NCBI GenBank assembly: GCA_046328525.1
Contig: JAXLWK010000003.1
Span: 1,763,808 to 1,827,807, forward strand
DNA: 64,000 nt
Direction: 5' to 3'
Origin: JBDHWG01 sp046328525
GTDB lineage: Bacteria > Chloroflexota > Anaerolineae > Epilineales > JAHCIE01
The notes below the pieces were generated by a model, which worked only from the letters and a program-made list of their open reading frames with translations, searched no databases and had not been told where the DNA came from. Below are positions 62,631 through 64,000 of the stretch, piece by piece. The position numbers were made by a program, and so were the translations under genes. Position 1 is the first letter of the stretch. Each line of letters opens with the position of its first letter.

Positions 62631-63263
62631 GTGGGCGACCAGGCAACGCTGGTCCAACGACAGACAGGCCGCGGCACAGTCAAGCAGTGGTCGCTCAATC
62701 GCACCATCTTGCGCATCGGGCGCGGGGCGGACAATGACGTGATTCTCGCCGAGCGCGAGGTCTCCCGCCACCACGCCGAGATCCGCAAAGAGGGCGAGAG
62801 CTTCATCGTGACCGACCTGGGCAGCACCAATGGCACCTTCGTCAACGGCCAGCGCATCACGCGCCCCATGCGCCTCCGCGACGGCGACCTCATCACCATC
62901 GCCGGCCAGTACGAGATGGTGTTCGTGGACGCCGACGCCACGACGCCCGTCGGCGGGCAGGTGCGCGCGACGCTCCGCATTGACCCCGTCTCCCGCGCCG
63001 TCATCATCCGCGGCCGCGAGCTGGACCCGCCCCTCTCCCCCGGCCAGTTCGCCTTCATGGAGCTGCTCATCAGCCAGCCGGGCCGCGTCTTCACCCGCCA
63101 GGAAGTGATCGAGGCCGTCTGGCCGGACGTGTCCGCCGAGGGCGTCACCGACCAGGCGATTGATGCGCTGGTGCGCCGCCTCCGCGAACGCCTCGAAGAG
63201 CTGGACGCGCACCAATACGTCGTCACCGTGCGCGGCCACGGCTTCCGCCTGGAGCAGCCGTAG
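62631..63263 (+). CDS. FHA domain-winged helix (OmpR-type) regulator
   Basis: The 210-residue product starts at GTG 62631 (GGAGGG at 62621-62626). The FHA domain (about 15-95) has LRIGRGADNDVILAEREVSR and HHAEIRKEG, then LGSTNGTFVNG, which together bind phosphothreonine peptides. The second domain (about 110-208) has LSPGQFAFMELLISQPGRVF, then EAVWPDVSAEGVTDQAIDAL and VRRLRERLEE, the OmpR/PhoB winged helix. There is no receiver domain, so regulation probably depends on Ser/Thr kinase signalling. The next gene overlaps the operon with a two-base gap. Confidence 0.92.
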   Translation: MGDQATLVQRQTGRGTVKQWSLNRTILRIGRGADNDVILAEREVSRHHAEIRKEGESFIVTDLGSTNGTFVNGQRITRPMRLRDGDLITIAGQYEMVFVDADATTPVGGQVRATLRIDPVSRAVIIRGRELDPPLSPGQFAFMELLISQPGRVFTRQEVIEAVWPDVSAEGVTDQAIDALVRRLRERLEELDAHQYVVTVRGHGFRLEQP

Positions 63264-63265
63264 CC

Positions 63266-63889
63266 GTGGCGAACACCATCACCCTCAGCCGGTTGATCCT
63301 ACTGGCTCTGGCGGCCATCCTCCTCTATCAGCCATCGGCCACGGCGCGCATCATCGCAGCGGCTCTCATTGTCCTGACCATCATCCTCGATGGGGTGGAC
63401 GGCTGGATCGCCCGCGCCTGGGACGAGGTCAGCGATCTGGGCAGCGTGCTCGACATCGCCGTGGACCGCGTCGTCGAACAGGTGCTGTGGATTGTCTACG
63501 CGACCCTGCTCCTGACACCGGTGTGGGCGCCCATCATCGTCGTCGCCCGTGGCGTCATGACCGACGCGATTCGAAGCTACGTGCTTGCCAAAGGGGCCAC
63601 AGCCTTTGGCATGATGGAGTCGGCCTGGGGCCAGTTCCTCGTCAGTAGCCGCTTCATGCGCGCCTTCTACGGCGCCGCCAAAACCGTCGCCTTCGTCTAC
63701 CTCGCCCTCCTCGCCGCCGCAGACGTCGCCTGGGCCAACACACCCCAGTCCGCCTACCTTCCCACCCTCCACACTATCGCCCTCTGGCTCACCGTCCTCG
63801 TCGTCGGCCTCACCGTCCTGCGCGGCATTCCGGTGGTCATCGAAGCCCGCCGCTTCTTCGCGACGCCGCCACCCAATCCGCCCGTATAG
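63266..63889 (+). CDS. CDP-alcohol phosphatidyltransferase
   Basis: The 207-residue protein has the complete active-site motif DGWIAR-x8-G-x3-D-x3-D (in DGVDGWIARAWDEVSDLGSV followed by LDIAVDR, residues about 43-68) and about six membrane helices. It joins a CDP-diacylglycerol to an alcohol or to glycerol-3-phosphate. The exact product (PgsA, PIS or other) is not decided by sequence. GTG 63266 is two bases after the FHA gene stop, so both are expressed together. Confidence 0.9.
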   Translation: MANTITLSRLILLALAAILLYQPSATARIIAAALIVLTIILDGVDGWIARAWDEVSDLGSVLDIAVDRVVEQVLWIVYATLLLTPVWAPIIVVARGVMTDAIRSYVLAKGATAFGMMESAWGQFLVSSRFMRAFYGAAKTVAFVYLALLAAADVAWANTPQSAYLPTLHTIALWLTVLVVGLTVLRGIPVVIEARRFFATPPPNPPV

Positions 63890-63965
63890 ACTCCCGCCCA
63901 ATGCCTAGTCTGCATATACTTATGCCAAGAGCCTTCGAGCGCCGCAAGGGAGTGGAGGACGCGCC

Positions 63966-64000
63966 ATGGCAACAACCGATATCGGTACGCTTCTTACGCG
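63966..64000 (+). CDS. Start of a gene cut by the right edge
   Basis: ATG 63966 is preceded by GGGAGTGGAGG and opens a frame MATTDIGTLLTR that continues past the window end. Too short to assign. Confidence 0.55.
   Translation, partial: MATTDIGTLLT

Overview
This 64 kb window is high-GC chromosomal DNA, gene-dense and mostly housekeeping. No phage, transposase, CRISPR array or integron is visible. The gene content suggests a member of the Chloroflexota (green non-sulfur bacteria), probably an Anaerolineae-like lineage. The evidence is long secreted beta-propeller proteins with Thr/Pro-rich linkers and a RV[FY]LP[YF]I motif, a stand-alone ArsA/Get3-type ATPase, a Ycf45-like AAA ATPase, CelD-type GNAT and DUF4013 membrane proteins, a Thermus-type 7Fe ferredoxin, and c-di-AMP parts. 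The assignment is an inference from gene content; no 16S rRNA is present. Most promoters I can read fit TTGNCN-(16 to 18)-TATAAT/TATACT.

Layout. 1-8.7 kb: three co-directional secreted propeller proteins; the first is cut by the left edge and the third ends in a PEP-CTERM-like tail. 8.8-14.5 kb: trmI-patatin (minus strand), tRNA-Arg(UCG), then a membrane-anchored LuxR-Kelch regulator followed by a GH39-like membrane glycosidase. 14.5-21.2 kb (minus): a DUF433/DUF5615 toxin-antitoxin pair, pdxH, an acyl-CoA dehydrogenase, and the dgkA-ybeY-pgpH-yqeY-HIT group. 21.4-27.1 kb: an ArsA ATPase, then an alkylsulfatase-GAP-SulP transporter operon. 27.1-27.6 kb: a gene-free stretch of nested inverted repeats. 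27.6-31 kb (minus): anti-sigma-like protein, ECF sigma factor, galK, galT. 31.1-40.5 kb (plus): DUF1232, a GNAT-like protein, Ycf45/R3H ATPase, tmk, the c-di-AMP receptor darA, (FmdB on minus), gmk, priA, BrkB.

40.6-44.9 kb (minus): two membrane proteins around a GT4 glycosyltransferase and CelD-like GNAT pair. 45-46.2 kb: def and a thioesterase. 46.3-48.9 kb (minus): ABC-F ATPase and phosphoesterase. 49-50.7 kb: a creatinase-like M24 protein and a GGCT-like protein. 50.7-51.8 kb: a secreted Thr/Pro-rich protein. 51.85-53.7 kb: a second ABC-F gene with an elaborate leader (short ORF plus two mutually exclusive hairpins, one covering the ribosome-binding site). 53.9-55.8 kb: Nudix, an alpha/alpha-barrel protein, Yip1. 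Then cspA (minus), MFS, a Cys-less Crp/Fnr regulator, 7Fe ferredoxin, gap and pgk. 61.5-62.3 kb: a Phd/PIN toxin-antitoxin pair with a large palindromic operator. 62.6-64 kb: an FHA-winged-helix regulator, a CDP-alcohol phosphatidyltransferase and a gene running off the right edge.

The most interesting signals are regulatory. They are the ABC-F leader at 51.9 kb, an FNR-type palindrome centred at about -41.5 of the ferredoxin promoter directly after a Crp/Fnr gene, TGACG direct repeats at helical spacing before the FHA-winged-helix gene, and a 40-codon basic ORF embedded in a long hairpin at 62.35 kb.
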